Assembly: GCF_002153425.1 (NCBI RefSeq)
Contig: NZ_KZ119600.1
Coordinates: 3,399,920-3,463,919 of the forward strand
Length of the DNA: 64,000 nt
Source: Litchfieldia alkalitelluris
GTDB lineage: Bacteria; Bacillota; Bacilli; Bacillales; Salisediminibacteriaceae
Direction: 5' to 3'
The notes below the pieces were generated by a model. That model did not search any database. It was given only the letters and a program-made list of their open reading frames with translations, and was not told the DNA's origin. Shown here one piece after another: positions 52,593 to 62,653 of the stretch. The first letter of the stretch is position 1, and every line of letters starts with the position of its first letter. Made by a program: the position numbers and the translations under genes.

Positions 52593-54646
52593 TCCCCGTA
52601 ATTCGTGAAGAAAAAGTCTTTTGGAACTTCTGTACCACGACTTCCCCTTACATCTACTTCTTCCTCTTCTGCAGGATAAAAGACGATAAAACTTTCCTGT
52701 TCTTTTTTTGCTAACATTTTCGGAAGTCTTTCAAGCTGAGGATGCCAGGCAATCGTTCCCTTTCTTGCACTCAATATAATAATTAAGTCCTCTTCCTTCA
52801 ACATGGGAACTACCTCTTCATAAAAGTGTGTCCAACTATCTGTAGTCATCAAGGTCGTTGGTGGATTCGGTTTTATTCCCTTCATATCATCTGCATAATG
52901 CCCAGACTGGTCATTAATAATAACACATAGCAAACCTACATTAAGTCTGCTAGCAATTTTCTTTATCTTTATCATTGCATGGTGAAAACCAGGTTTGTAC
53001 CTTGAACTTTGTGGAATAATGACCACTACTCGATTTGTTGTATTTAAGGGGTGATCTATTTTTGTAACTAAGACTGCTTGATTAGTCCGTTGAATGAAAC
53101 GGTCAATTACACTCCCATACAATTGCCTGCTAGTTGGTTCAGCATCCCAACCTGCTACAACAATATTAATCCTTTCTTCAGCAATGGCACGGACAATACC
53201 ATCTGATATGTTTAAATCCACTTTCGTGAGTAAACGGACAGGCATCTCTGCCCCTGAGGCATACATAACAGCATGGCCTAGCATTTTCTCAGCTTTTGCA
53301 ACCTCTCCTTCTGCATTTCCAACCTCTTTTTGTACAACAGTCAGTGGGTAAAGCGGTTGATCATCAGAAACAGACTTAATGATAAAAGATAAATCTAATA
53401 GGGACTCCATTGTTTCCGGATTAGAAAGGGGAATTAAAATTCTTTCAGGGCCTTCTTTCCTCACATATGGCTTTAACTCTTCACTAACTGCAAGTCTCCT
53501 TCCATATTTCTCCACAAGATATGGACCTATAATACAGGTGATTAAAATCATGATAATAACAGCATTTACAGTTGCTTGATCTAACAGTCCAACATCATAA
53601 CCCACCAAAGTTGCAGCTAGAGTTGCAGCAGCTTGAGGAATTGTCAAACCGAACATTACTTTTGTTTCGATTGAATGATAATTATAAATTTTACTTGTAA
53701 TAAAGGGAGCTGAAATTTTTCCAATAAAAACAGCTAAGAGTATTAGGCCAGTCACTAACCAAGAACGGGGATCGCTGAACAACACACTTAAATCCATAAG
53801 TAATCCAACTGACAATAGGAAAAAGGGGATAAACAGTGCGTTTCCAACAAAACGGATCCTATTCATTAAAGGACCTTGGTCGATAATAAATCGATTTAGT
53901 GCGAGCCCTGCTAAAAAAGCGCCAATGATTGGTTGCATCCCAGCGACTAATGCTAAAAAACCAGCTCCAAATAACACAACCATCACATAAGTGAATTCAC
54001 TTGTTCCTTCTGGGTTGAAATTTTTAAAATACCATCGAGATAAATAGGGTGTTCCCCACAATACAACAAACACAAAAATGATTAATGAAATGACTAAGGT
54101 GGTCCAGAAATGAAAGGATAATTGACCTTGTGCTGCACCCACAATAACTGCAAGAACTAATAATGCAAGTGTATCAGTAAGAAGTGTACCCCCTACTGCA
54201 GTAGTGACCGCCTTGTTTTTTGAAACTCCAAGTCTACTAGCAATGGGGTATCCCAGTAATGTGTGTGATCCAACTATGGAACCAATTAAAATGGACGCCG
54301 CCAAGCTATAGCCTAAGAATAATGCAAAGAAAGTTCCAATAATAAATGGAATGATAAAGGATAAGGTTCCAAATAACACACTTCGATGCCTATATTTTTT
54401 AAAACCATCTATGTCCAATTCTAAGCCAGCAATAAAAATAATAAAAAGTAATCCAACAGTACCTAACAAAATAATCGTTTGATCTCTTTCTAAAATATTT
54501 AATACGTTAGGTCCAACGATAATACCAGCAAGTATAGGCCCAATAATTCCAGGGATACGTAATTTTTTCATTATCATTGGTGTAATAAAAAAAAGAAGCA
54601 TTGTTAATGCAAATATGATGACGGGATCTTCTAGTGGTTGAAACAA
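52589..54646 (-). CDS. CPA2 cation:proton antiporter with C-terminal USP-like domain
   Basis: A 685-residue protein. Residues ~1-385 form about twelve helices of the CPA2 family, with GPILAGIIVGPNVL in helix 2, FIAGLELDIDGFKKYR, and AGMQPIIGAFLAGLALN; the Asp and other core residues point to Na+ or K+/H+ exchange. Residues ~395-685 are soluble and contain two universal-stress-like units (RILIPLSNPETMESLLDL, RVVVIIPQSSRYKPGF), as in regulated antiporters. The start TTG has GGGGGAGGA upstream; an ATG six codons earlier has none. A role in pH or salt balance is inferred. Confidence 0.88.
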   Translation of the reverse strand: MFQPLEDPVIIFALTMLLFFITPMIMKKLRIPGIIGPILAGIIVGPNVLNILERDQTIILLGTVGLLFIIFIAGLELDIDGFKKYRHRSVLFGTLSFIIPFIIGTFFALFLGYSLAASILIGSIVGSHTLLGYPIASRLGVSKNKAVTTAVGGTLLTDTLALLVLAVIVGAAQGQLSFHFWTTLVISLIIFVFVVLWGTPYLSRWYFKNFNPEGTSEFTYVMVVLFGAGFLALVAGMQPIIGAFLAGLALNRFIIDQGPLMNRIRFVGNALFIPFFLLSVGLLMDLSVLFSDPRSWLVTGLILLAVFIGKISAPFITSKIYNYHSIETKVMFGLTIPQAAATLAATLVGYDVGLLDQATVNAVIIMILITCIIGPYLVEKYGRRLAVSEELKPYVRKEGPERILIPLSNPETMESLLDLSFIIKSVSDDQPLYPLTVVQKEVGNAEGEVAKAEKMLGHAVMYASGAEMPVRLLTKVDLNISDGIVRAIAEERINIVVAGWDAEPTSRQLYGSVIDRFIQRTNQAVLVTKIDHPLNTTNRVVVIIPQSSRYKPGFHHAMIKIKKIASRLNVGLLCVIINDQSGHYADDMKGIKPNPPTTLMTTDSWTHFYEEVVPMLKEEDLIIILSARKGTIAWHPQLERLPKMLAKKEQESFIVFYPAEEEEVDVRGSRGTEVPKDFFFTNYGD

Positions 54647-55070
54647 ATGTAGTCCTCCCCCCATGAATCAGTCAAAATGAATATATTTGACCTATGGCTA
54701 TCGAACGAGCTTTCTCATAAGCTCTGTTAAACTTAGATCTTGATTATCAACATTATTCTTTAACAAAACTTTCTCATAAAAAGTTGTTATGTATGTAAGA
54801 TTTAGTATTACAAATATACACAAATATAACTATTTTCCGAGGACATTGGTTTATACTTATTCCTATGAAAAAGGTGATGACGTATATTCAATGATTTGTC
54901 TTTTCCAATCATTTTATAGATTTCCCCAATGAACCTCAGCAAAAGTTATAATTTTTTTCTGAAATTTCATTTACTTCATGTATGCGCTTACTCCATTCGT
55001 ACATCTGACTTATGGAATCCTAAACCCATTAAACCCTTGGTACAAAAGAAAAATTAGTGCATCTTAAGGG
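54647..55070. other. Gene-free region between antiporter and hom promoters
   Basis: About 420 AT-rich bases between divergent genes. It has near-repeats of TTTCTCATAA (54711 and 54769), but no convincing RNA or gene. No T-box or other riboswitch for threonine or lysine is present. Confidence 0.5.
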
Positions 55071-55138
55071 TTGTAAAAAGATCTTACACAGACTATAATG
55101 TCTTTTATATATATACAGGTGTCTTCTATAAGAAGACA
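55071..55138 (+). promoter_or_regulatory. hom-thrCB promoter with downstream palindrome
   Basis: TTGTAA and TATAAT (55094) are 17 bases apart. A perfect inverted repeat, TGTCTTCT-ATA-AGAAGACA (55120-55138), follows about 14 bases after the expected start point and ends 21 bases before hom. It is either an operator for a repressor or a 5' mRNA hairpin; an operator is more likely given its short three-base centre. Confidence 0.65.
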
Positions 55139-55159
55139 TAAGTGAAGGGCGAGGATATC

Positions 55160-56455
55160 ATGGAGAGTATTTCGGTAGGTCTATTAGGCTTAGGAACAGT
55201 TGGGAGCGGTGTTGTTCAAATTATTGATCAGCATCAGGATAAACTGATGCATCAAGTCGGGTGCAAAGTCAGTGTAAAAAAGATATTAGTGAAAGATACA
55301 AATAAGAAAAGAGACGTTTATTTAAACGGAACAAGATTAACAGATGATCCTAATGAAGTTTTAGCAGATCCAGATATTGATGTTGTCATCGAGGTCATGG
55401 GTGGCGTAGACCAAACTAGGGAATACATCTTAAAAGCGCTAGAAAATAAAAAACATGTTGTCACTGCTAATAAAGATTTAATGGCCGTTCATGGAAGCGA
55501 ACTCCTCCAAACAGCTTTAGAAAATAAATGTGACTTGTTTTACGAAGCTAGCGTAGCTGGTGGAATCCCAATTTTAAGAAGTTTGGCTGAAGGCTTGGCT
55601 TCCGATCGCATTACAAAGATGATGGGAATTGTAAATGGCACAACAAATTACATTCTCACTAAGATGTCTCAAGAAGGGCGCGATTATGAAGAAGTTCTGA
55701 AGGAAGCCCAGGAACTAGGTTATGCTGAGGCTGATCCTACTTCAGATGTGGAAGGCTTAGATGCAGCAAGGAAGATTGCAATATTAGCAACTCTAGGGTT
55801 TTCCATGAAAGTGGACCTAGACGATGTTCATGTTTCAGGAATTTCCCAAGTTACACAGTCTGATTTAAACTATTGTGACCAACTAGGGTATACGATGAAA
55901 TTAATCGGTCTTGCAAATCGTACAAAGAGCAAAGTGGAAATAAGCGTACAACCAACCCTACTTCCACATTCCCACCCACTCGCTGCCGTTCATAATGAAT
56001 TTAATGCTGTTTATGTGTACGGTGAAGCTGTAGGGGAAACCATGTTTTATGGTCCAGGGGCTGGTAAGCTTCCAACAGCTACTGCAGTTGTCTCAGATTT
56101 AGTGGAAGTCGCTAAAAACATGCGACTAGAGGTAAATGGAAATAGTGTCGTTCTTCCACAATATCCAAAGAACCTTAAATCAGATGATGAGATTAATGCT
56201 AAATATTTTTTACGAATTCATGCAAAGGACCAACCTGGAACATTTGCAGCATTAACATCTGTGTTTTCAGGACAAAACGTAAGTCTTGAAAAAATCTTGC
56301 AACTTCCACTTACGGAAGGCAATTTAGCTGAAATTATTATTGTTACGCATAAAGTATCTAAATTAAATTACGAAATTATATTACAGCAATTAAATGATCT
56401 AGATGCCGTCGCTGAAGTGAAAAGCAGCTACCGCGTGGAAGGAGAGGAAAATTGA
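55160..56455 (+). CDS. hom: Homoserine dehydrogenase with ACT domain
   Basis: A 431-residue NAD(P)H enzyme reducing aspartate semialdehyde to homoserine. The Rossmann start [14 protein letters not shown] is intact; the catalytic region reads [12 protein letters not shown] and [23 protein letters not shown]-terminal ACT domain (~350-425, [19 protein letters not shown]) gives threonine feedback control. The ATG has GAGGATATC upstream. Its TGA overlaps the thrC ATG (TGATG), and the order hom-thrC-thrB is that of B. subtilis. Confidence 0.97.
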   Translation: MESISVGLLGLGTVGSGVVQIIDQHQDKLMHQVGCKVSVKKILVKDTNKKRDVYLNGTRLTDDPNEVLADPDIDVVIEVMGGVDQTREYILKALENKKHVVTANKDLMAVHGSELLQTALENKCDLFYEASVAGGIPILRSLAEGLASDRITKMMGIVNGTTNYILTKMSQEGRDYEEVLKEAQELGYAEADPTSDVEGLDAARKIAILATLGFSMKVDLDDVHVSGISQVTQSDLNYCDQLGYTMKLIGLANRTKSKVEISVQPTLLPHSHPLAAVHNEFNAVYVYGEAVGETMFYGPGAGKLPTATAVVSDLVEVAKNMRLEVNGNSVVLPQYPKNLKSDDEINAKYFLRIHAKDQPGTFAALTSVFSGQNVSLEKILQLPLTEGNLAEIIIVTHKVSKLNYEIILQQLNDLDAVAEVKSSYRVEGEEN

Positions 56456-57522
56456 TGAGGTGGAAAGGATTACTACATCAGTACAAAGATTTATTACCAG
56501 TATCAGATAACACTCCAAAACTATCATTATGTGAAGGGAATACTCCTTTAATACCTCTGGAGCAGCTATCTGAGCAGCTTGGAATAGAACTATATGCAAA
56601 ATACGAAGGCGCAAATCCAACTGGTTCATTTAAGGATCGTGGAATGGTGATGGCTGTTGCTAAGGCCAAGGAGGAAGGTAGCGAAGCGATTATGTGCGCC
56701 TCCACTGGGAATACCTCTGCAGCCGCTGCAGCCTACGCAGCTAGAGCAAAATTACGTTGTATCATTGTAATCCCTGACGGAAAAATCGCTATGGGGAAAT
56801 TAGCTCAAGCAGTGATGTACGGTGCTGAAATATACGCCATTGAAGGAAACTTTGATCAAGCTTTACAAATGGTTCGGAAATTAAGTGAAGTCTCACCGAT
56901 CACTCTAGTCAACTCAGTAAACCCTTATCGTATTGAAGGGCAAAAAACAGCGGCTTTTGAAGTTTGCGACCAATTAGGGAGTGCCCCTGATGTTTTAGCC
57001 ATCCCAGTCGGGAATGCTGGTAATATTACTGCTTACTGGAAAGGTTTTGAAGAATATCATCAACTTCATCAAACTGGACTTCCAGAAATGCATGGCTTTG
57101 AAGCAGAAGGCGCTGCTGCCATCGTACGGAACCAAGTAATTGAAAGCCCTGAGACGGTTGCAACAGCCATTCGAATCGGAAATCCTGCCAGCTGGGATAA
57201 AGCAGTCAAAGCGGCCCACAATTCAAATGGTAAAATTGATGAAGTAACAGATAAAGAAATTTTAGAAGCTTATCAATTACTTGCACAAAAAGAAGGTGTT
57301 TTCGCTGAACCAGCTTCATGTGCCTCAATAGCTGGAGTCATTAAACAAGTACAGTCAGGTGAAATTCGCAAGGGAGCTAAAGTTGTCTCCGTACTAACTG
57401 GAAATGGCCTGAAAGACCCTAACTGCGCGATAGACACAGCTCAGATTGCACCTGTTAAACTACCAAACGATGAGGAAATGTTATTTGACCATATACTGGG
57501 ACGTGTTACCCATGAAAGATAA
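56455..57522 (+). CDS. thrC: Threonine synthase
   Basis: A 355-residue fold-type II PLP enzyme converting O-phosphohomoserine to threonine. The cofactor lysine is in [11 protein letters not shown], the phosphate loop is [14 protein letters not shown], and [11 protein letters not shown] contacts PLP. Length equals the short Gram-positive form. Translation is coupled to hom by the shared TGATG, with GGAGAGG upstream. Confidence 0.97.
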   Translation: MRWKGLLHQYKDLLPVSDNTPKLSLCEGNTPLIPLEQLSEQLGIELYAKYEGANPTGSFKDRGMVMAVAKAKEEGSEAIMCASTGNTSAAAAAYAARAKLRCIIVIPDGKIAMGKLAQAVMYGAEIYAIEGNFDQALQMVRKLSEVSPITLVNSVNPYRIEGQKTAAFEVCDQLGSAPDVLAIPVGNAGNITAYWKGFEEYHQLHQTGLPEMHGFEAEGAAAIVRNQVIESPETVATAIRIGNPASWDKAVKAAHNSNGKIDEVTDKEILEAYQLLAQKEGVFAEPASCASIAGVIKQVQSGEIRKGAKVVSVLTGNGLKDPNCAIDTAQIAPVKLPNDEEMLFDHILGRVTHER

Positions 57523-58435
57523 AATGCTTTTTACTATCACGGTTCCAGGGAGTACTGCAAACCTTGGCCCTGGTTTTGATTCCATTGGTCTTGCACTCAA
57601 TCGCTATTTAACCCTTGAAGTGAAAGAAAGTAGCGACTGGAGTTTTATTCCAAGCTCTGATAATTTAACGGGAATTCCAACAGATAAAAGTAATTTAATT
57701 TATGAAGTTGCCGAATCAGTTGCTAGAGATTACAATCTATCATTACCAACTTGTGAAGTATCTCTCTACAGTAACATTCCCCTTTCAAGAGGAATGGGAA
57801 GCAGTGCTGCAGCGATTGTTTCTGGGATTGAATTGGCAAATCAACTACTCCACTTAGATCTATCTGTGGACGAAAAAGCACGTCGTGCCAGTCTCATTGA
57901 GGGACACCCTGACAATGCTTGTGCCTCCCTCTACGGAGGTCTTGTCATTGGAAATCATAGTGATGAGGACACGAATATCGTCTTAGGGGGCTGTCCTGAC
58001 TTTGATATGGTAGCACTAATCCCTGAAACTGAGTTAAAAACCAAGGCATCTAGAAGCATATTACCTGAATCTTTAGCGTATAAAGACGCTGTAAAAGCTA
58101 GTAGTGTAAGCAATGTTCTGGTTGCCTCTATTTTTCAGAAGCGCTGGGATATCATGGGGAAAATGATGATGAAGGATCTTTTTCACCAGCCGTATAGAAA
58201 ATCAATCGTGCCTGAGTTAAAAACTGCATTCTCTATCGTAGGTGAATTGAATGCTTATGGTGTCACCCTAAGTGGTGCTGGACCAATCATACTTTTCTTC
58301 ACATCAAAAGGAAATGGAAAAAAGCTAAGGGAACAAGTCCAACTAAAGTTTCCAACATATAACGTAGAAGAGTTGAGCGTCGATCAAAGAGGAGTAGTTG
58401 TTGAACGAGAAGTTAAGCAAAGTTATGCAACATAA
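57512..58435 (+). CDS. thrB: Homoserine kinase
   Basis: A 307-residue GHMP kinase making O-phosphohomoserine. GHMP motif 1 is [16 protein letters not shown], motif 2 (ATP) [18 protein letters not shown], and motif 3 [14 protein letters not shown]. The start overlaps thrC by 11 bases. A second ATG four codons later is also possible. It completes the threonine operon. Confidence 0.96.
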   Translation: MKDKMLFTITVPGSTANLGPGFDSIGLALNRYLTLEVKESSDWSFIPSSDNLTGIPTDKSNLIYEVAESVARDYNLSLPTCEVSLYSNIPLSRGMGSSAAAIVSGIELANQLLHLDLSVDEKARRASLIEGHPDNACASLYGGLVIGNHSDEDTNIVLGGCPDFDMVALIPETELKTKASRSILPESLAYKDAVKASSVSNVLVASIFQKRWDIMGKMMMKDLFHQPYRKSIVPELKTAFSIVGELNAYGVTLSGAGPIILFFTSKGNGKKLREQVQLKFPTYNVEELSVDQRGVVVEREVKQSYAT

Positions 58436-58521
58436 GACTACCATTCAAGGCCGCTGAAATAAGTCGTAATGTAGTGTTTAAATCGCACCAATATTTAATG
58501 TTCCTTATTTAGAAAATGAAG

Positions 58522-58562
58522 AGATGAGACCTGAGCATTCGAATATGCACAGGTCTCATTCA
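58522..58562 (+). terminator. Candidate terminator of the threonine operon
   Basis: ATGAGACCTG pairs with CAGGTCTCAT, extended by GCAT/ATGC inside. The downstream sequence has repeated CATT rather than a solid T run. It joins the GC-rich repeat fragment. Confidence 0.5.
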
Positions 58563-58567
58563 TTCAT

Positions 58568-58620
58568 TCCTTAGGCGTTACCCGCGGAAGGCGTGTTCGT
58601 GAAGCACTCATCAACACACG
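58568..58620 (+). repeat. Internally deleted copy of the GC-rich element
   Basis: CCTTAGGCG matches TCTTAGGCG of the long copy at 29200. About 20 bases are then missing, and CCCGCGGAAGGCGTGTTCG to ACTCATCAAC follows the long copy's right end with a handful of changes. Same orientation as the long copy. Confidence 0.65.
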
Positions 58621-58672
58621 ATTACACTTAAAGTAACAACATACTATTCTGTAATAATTGGTTAATCATACG

Positions 58673-60121
58673 TTATAGCAGTCGTTCATTCAGTCTAAAA
58701 CTAACAACTTTAGGTTCTGTCATTGACTCAATGGAAGATCGAACCCCTTCTCTTCCTAAACCAGACCCTTTAACACCTCCAAAAGGCATGGCATCAATTC
58801 GGTAGTCACTGCTGTCGTTTACCATGACACCACCAACATTTAACTTCTTTATTGTATAAAACGCTTTTTCAATATCGGAGGTAAAAATCCCAGCATGTAA
58901 CCCATAGTCTACATTATTGGATTTTTCCACTGCTTCCCATATATTTTTAACGGGGTATATCAGAACAACAGGGCCAAAAATCTCTTCTTTTGCTATCCTT
59001 GCATCTTCAGGGACATCTGTTAAAACAGTAGGATAGTAAAAGGCCCCCTCTCTTTTACCACCAATTTGTAGCTTTGCTCCACGGATTACTGCTTCATTTA
59101 CCCATTCTTCCACACGCGTAGCCTCTGTTTCATTTATCATAGGGCCAATATCCGTTAGTTCACCCATTTTGTCTCCTACATTTAAATCAGCAGTTCTTTC
59201 AACAAATCCCCAGACAAATTCTGAATATATATCTTCCTCCACATAGATCCTTTGCACTCCAATACAATTTTGCCCTACGGCAGAAAATGCACCAGATACA
59301 CAGGATTGAACTGCATCTGACAAACATGCATCATCCATGACAATAACAGGAGAATTCGATCCGAGCTCCATACTCACCTTTTTTAATCCTGCCTGATGCG
59401 CGATCTTTTCTCCCGCTTCTCCTCCACCAGTAAAAGACACCATTTTTACTGCTGGGTGAGTGACAAGTATTTCCCCTAACTCTCTTCCTGATCCCGTAAT
59501 GACAGATAAAAAGCCTTCAGGTAATCCAGCATACATAAATGCCTCCGCTAACAATAGGGCGCTTAATGGAGTTACTGAGGCTGGTTTAACGACAATGGCA
59601 TTTCCTGAGGCAATAGCAGGACCCACTTTATGAGCAACTAAATTTAGGGGATCATTAAAAGGGGTGATGGCTGCAATAACACCAATGGGAAACCGATAAT
59701 AGTAACCAATTCTATTTTCACTACCTTCGTTTTGGTCAAAATTTATCGTTTCCCCATTTATTCTCCTTGCTTCTTCTGCACTAATTCGTATCGTTTGAAT
59801 TGCTCTTTTTACTTCTGATCGTGCTTCATTAATTGTTTTACTTCCTTCTGAAGCAATTGTGGATGCATATTTTTCTTTGTGCATTTCCATATAATCTGCA
59901 GCTCTATTTAAAATACTCATTCTTTCATGCACTGGCCATGACTCTTTTCTTTCGAAAGCCTCATGAGCCTTTTCAACTGCCTTTTTCATTTCAGATTTAT
60001 TTGCCGAAGGTACTTTCGCAATTAATTGATTATCTTGAGGGTCATACACGTTAAACGTCTCATCTTTCCCCACCCATTCTCCTGCAAAAAACATCTTTTC
60101 TTCCCTTACCTTTAATTGCAT
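58673..60121 (-). CDS. Aldehyde dehydrogenase, probable semialdehyde substrate
   Basis: A 482-residue ALDH superfamily member with NAD(P)-binding ITPFNDPLNLVAHKVGPA and FTGGGEAGE, general-base E252 (MELGSNSP) and nucleophile C286 (GQNCIG). The overall pattern is like phosphonoacetaldehyde or small semialdehyde dehydrogenases. It is the last gene of a three-gene unit behind an ectoine-hydrolase-like enzyme and a homoserine dehydrogenase. Oxidation of aspartate semialdehyde to aspartate, as by DoeC, is therefore a sensible guess but not shown. GGAGGTG lies before the ATG. Confidence 0.88.
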   Translation of the reverse strand: MQLKVREEKMFFAGEWVGKDETFNVYDPQDNQLIAKVPSANKSEMKKAVEKAHEAFERKESWPVHERMSILNRAADYMEMHKEKYASTIASEGSKTINEARSEVKRAIQTIRISAEEARRINGETINFDQNEGSENRIGYYYRFPIGVIAAITPFNDPLNLVAHKVGPAIASGNAIVVKPASVTPLSALLLAEAFMYAGLPEGFLSVITGSGRELGEILVTHPAVKMVSFTGGGEAGEKIAHQAGLKKVSMELGSNSPVIVMDDACLSDAVQSCVSGAFSAVGQNCIGVQRIYVEEDIYSEFVWGFVERTADLNVGDKMGELTDIGPMINETEATRVEEWVNEAVIRGAKLQIGGKREGAFYYPTVLTDVPEDARIAKEEIFGPVVLIYPVKNIWEAVEKSNNVDYGLHAGIFTSDIEKAFYTIKKLNVGGVMVNDSSDYRIDAMPFGGVKGSGLGREGVRSSIESMTEPKVVSFRLNERLL

Positions 60122-60153
60122 ATAGACACCTCCATTTACTTAATAGCCTCACC

Positions 60154-61194
60154 TCAAGAGTTTCTTTTAAAGTCGATCAAATCAATCAATAGGGAATACG
60201 CTGTTTCTTCCAGCCCAGCCCCAGCACCTGTTAATAAAATGGGGCCTGCAAGATCACATTCATATAAAATACCATTTGTAGCACCAGTTACTCCTGCTAA
60301 CGGATCCTCCTCATTTATACACTCAGGTTTAACTTCTGCCGTAATCCTGTGATCTCCATCTTTTTTTATCTTTGCTAGAAGTCTCCACCGCTTTTTCAAA
60401 CTTAGAGCCTCTTTAATCATCGCTTCTGTAATACCAGTTATTCCTTCACACTGAACTTCTTCTGGCTTTATATTTCCTCCCATTAAATAGTTTGCAAGAA
60501 TAACAGCTTTGTAACGTGCATCATAGCCCTCTACATCACTGGTAGGATCCGCTTCTGCGTACCCTAACTCCTGAGCTTTCTTCAATGATTCTTCATACGA
60601 GTGACCTTTTTCCATTTCAGTTAACATAAAGTTTGTTGTGCCATTTAATATCCCTTTGATTTTCGTTATTTCATTCCCAGCCAATGTGTAAACTGGCATT
60701 CTTAAAGCAGGTGTACCACTCATTACCGTGCCTTCAAACCCCCAGTAAGCATTATTTTCCCTAGCTAATAGTGAAAGCTCTTCATACGCTAATGCTACTG
60801 GCCCTTTATTGGTAGTAACCACACTCTTTTGATGCCGAAAAGCAGTTCGACAGTGATCGATGGCTGGCTGACCTGTTTCCACATCTGTAAAAGTAACCTC
60901 TACAATCACATCAGCATTGGAATTTTTAATAGTTTCAAAGCTATCCCAACCTCGATAAATTTCTTCTCCACCCTCATAATCTTCCACATTTCCAGTTTTC
61001 TGTAATGAGTCCATCAATATTGGAATATCAAGTCCCTCTGGGGAATAAATGGAGCCTTTCATCATATCTGATACTGCCACGATAATTGGTTCAAGACCAT
61101 ATTTTTCCCTAAGTTCCTCTTGCTGTTTCCACAGTAAATTGGCTAACGACTGACCTACTCCACCAAAACCAATAAACGCAATTTTTACAGACAT
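60154..61194 (-). CDS. Homoserine dehydrogenase family protein lacking an ACT domain
   Basis: A 346-residue protein with Rossmann start IAFIGFGGVGQSLANLL, the catalytic KGILNGTTNFMLTEM, and [21 protein letters not shown] as in true homoserine dehydrogenases. It ends after the catalytic domain with no ACT part, so it should not respond to threonine like the enzyme encoded at 55160. It sits 15 bases after the M24-family gene and 32 before the ALDH gene. It may reduce aspartate semialdehyde, or a related compound, released by the pathway. GGGGGGC precedes its ATG. Confidence 0.88.
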   Translation of the reverse strand: MSVKIAFIGFGGVGQSLANLLWKQQEELREKYGLEPIIVAVSDMMKGSIYSPEGLDIPILMDSLQKTGNVEDYEGGEEIYRGWDSFETIKNSNADVIVEVTFTDVETGQPAIDHCRTAFRHQKSVVTTNKGPVALAYEELSLLARENNAYWGFEGTVMSGTPALRMPVYTLAGNEITKIKGILNGTTNFMLTEMEKGHSYEESLKKAQELGYAEADPTSDVEGYDARYKAVILANYLMGGNIKPEEVQCEGITGITEAMIKEALSLKKRWRLLAKIKKDGDHRITAEVKPECINEEDPLAGVTGATNGILYECDLAGPILLTGAGAGLEETAYSLLIDLIDFKRNS

Positions 61195-61209
61195 GCCAGC
61201 CCCCCTAAG

Positions 61210-62418
61210 TTAACTAATTTTGCCTCCGTGTGGGTGAATCATAAATGGATCTTTCACTATCAAATCTCTAGGATAGTTTGTAAATGTTTCACAGCCTCTT
61301 TCTGTGACACGGAAAGACTCACTTATCTCTATTCCATAATTGTCAAACCACAGCCCAGGAATAAGATGAAATGTCATATTTGGCTGCAACACAGTTGGGT
61401 CACCAGCCCTGATGCTTGCTGTATGCTCTCCCCAATCTGGTGGATAATTTAGTCCCACGGAATAACCTAATCTCGCCTCTTTTTCAATACCGTGCTTCTT
61501 AATACTCTTTCTCCAGACCTCTTCCACTTCCCCACAAGTCATACCTGGTTTTATTGCGTCCAACACTTCTTGCAATCCTTCTACAACGATTGGTGTAATA
61601 CGCTCCAGTTTTGATGAGGGCTTTCCAATGGAAACCGTCCTCGCTAATGGTACATGGTAACGTTTATAGCAACCTGCTAATTCTACAATGACTGCATCCC
61701 CTTCTTCAAAAGATCTTTCAGACCAAGTTAAATGTGGTATTGCCGTATTTTCACCTGTTGGTAATAATGGAACAATAGCTGGATAATCTCCTCCATACTC
61801 CTCCGTTCCAGAAAGCATGTAATAATAAATTAATCCAGCTATATCACATTCACGCATCCCCGAACACATATTTTCCACACCTTTTGTCATCGCCTGCTCT
61901 GCAATGGTTGCAGCACGCTTCATATAATTAATTTCTTGCTCCGACTTTATCATTCGAACATAATTTACGAGTAGCTCAGCATCGTGAAACGTTGCATTTG
62001 GAAGGTTCTTACTAAGCTGCATATATGCTTTTGCGGAAAAATAATAGTTATCCATTTCAACTCCGATATTCCCCTTATCTTTTCCTAGATCAATTAGAAC
62101 ATTTGCCATATAATCCATTGGGTGGTTAATTGCTGAGTGTACGTAATAGTCAGGATAAGCATAAATATTTTCCTCATGTAACCAAGTCTTTGTTTTAGCA
62201 CCCTTGGAATCTTGATAGCGTCCAATCCAAATGGGTTGTGCTTCATCTATCATAACGACTAAAATTTGATGAACATAAAAGGACCAAGCGTCATAGCCTG
62301 TAAGATAGTTCATATTGGCAGGATCCGTTACAAGTAAAACATCTAGACCTTTTTTTTCCATTCGCTGCTTTGTTTCCCGTAGTCTATTCTGATATTCAAA
62401 CAAATCAAACGGCAGCAT
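61210..62418 (-). CDS. doeA: Creatinase/M24-fold hydrolase, ectoine hydrolase (DoeA/EutD)-like
   Basis: A 402-residue protein of the pita-bread fold: N-terminal creatinase domain to ~150 (LLVTDPANMNYLTGYDAWSF, GVEMDNYYFSAKAY), then the catalytic domain (GGDYPAIVPLLPTGENTAIP, GLNYPPDWGEHTASI). These stretches resemble DoeA, which opens the ectoine ring to N-acetyl-diaminobutyrate. The metal-binding Asp pair of M24 peptidases is not present: VELAGCYKRYHVPLART stands where a D...SD..RT pattern is expected. That fits metal-free creatinase-like enzymes. It is the first gene of its operon, with AAAGGAGGAGG upstream. DoeB and DoeD partners are not in view. Confidence 0.75.
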   Translation of the reverse strand: MLPFDLFEYQNRLRETKQRMEKKGLDVLLVTDPANMNYLTGYDAWSFYVHQILVVMIDEAQPIWIGRYQDSKGAKTKTWLHEENIYAYPDYYVHSAINHPMDYMANVLIDLGKDKGNIGVEMDNYYFSAKAYMQLSKNLPNATFHDAELLVNYVRMIKSEQEINYMKRAATIAEQAMTKGVENMCSGMRECDIAGLIYYYMLSGTEEYGGDYPAIVPLLPTGENTAIPHLTWSERSFEEGDAVIVELAGCYKRYHVPLARTVSIGKPSSKLERITPIVVEGLQEVLDAIKPGMTCGEVEEVWRKSIKKHGIEKEARLGYSVGLNYPPDWGEHTASIRAGDPTVLQPNMTFHLIPGLWFDNYGIEISESFRVTERGCETFTNYPRDLIVKDPFMIHPHGGKIS

Positions 62419-62653
62419 GGGATCCTCCTCCTTTGTTTTCTTTCGGTGTAATTGTCTGAATATTAAATCTTTTGTTATGTTATATAATATAAAAAAAACA
62501 AGTCCGATGTAATGTTCAATCTGTATGAACTTTTCTTAAAATTCGTTATACACATTGATCCGTAAGGGTTATACTGTCTTCAAATGTAAAGAATCGTAAG
62601 TGCAACAACAAAAAAATAACCATCATGCGTATGCATAGATAGTTATCTTAAGA
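62419..62653. other. Control region upstream of the doeA-like operon
   Basis: About 235 AT-rich bases between the PucR-type gene and the operon it probably controls. A GGAGGAGG ribosome site lies at its left end, and a very AT-rich stretch (TTTTATATTATATAAC on the minus strand) could hold a -10. I could not fix a promoter or operator. Confidence 0.4.

Noticed and set aside
54647-55159. T-box ahead of hom
   Set aside because: No GGGTGGNACCGCG antiterminator sequence exists there.
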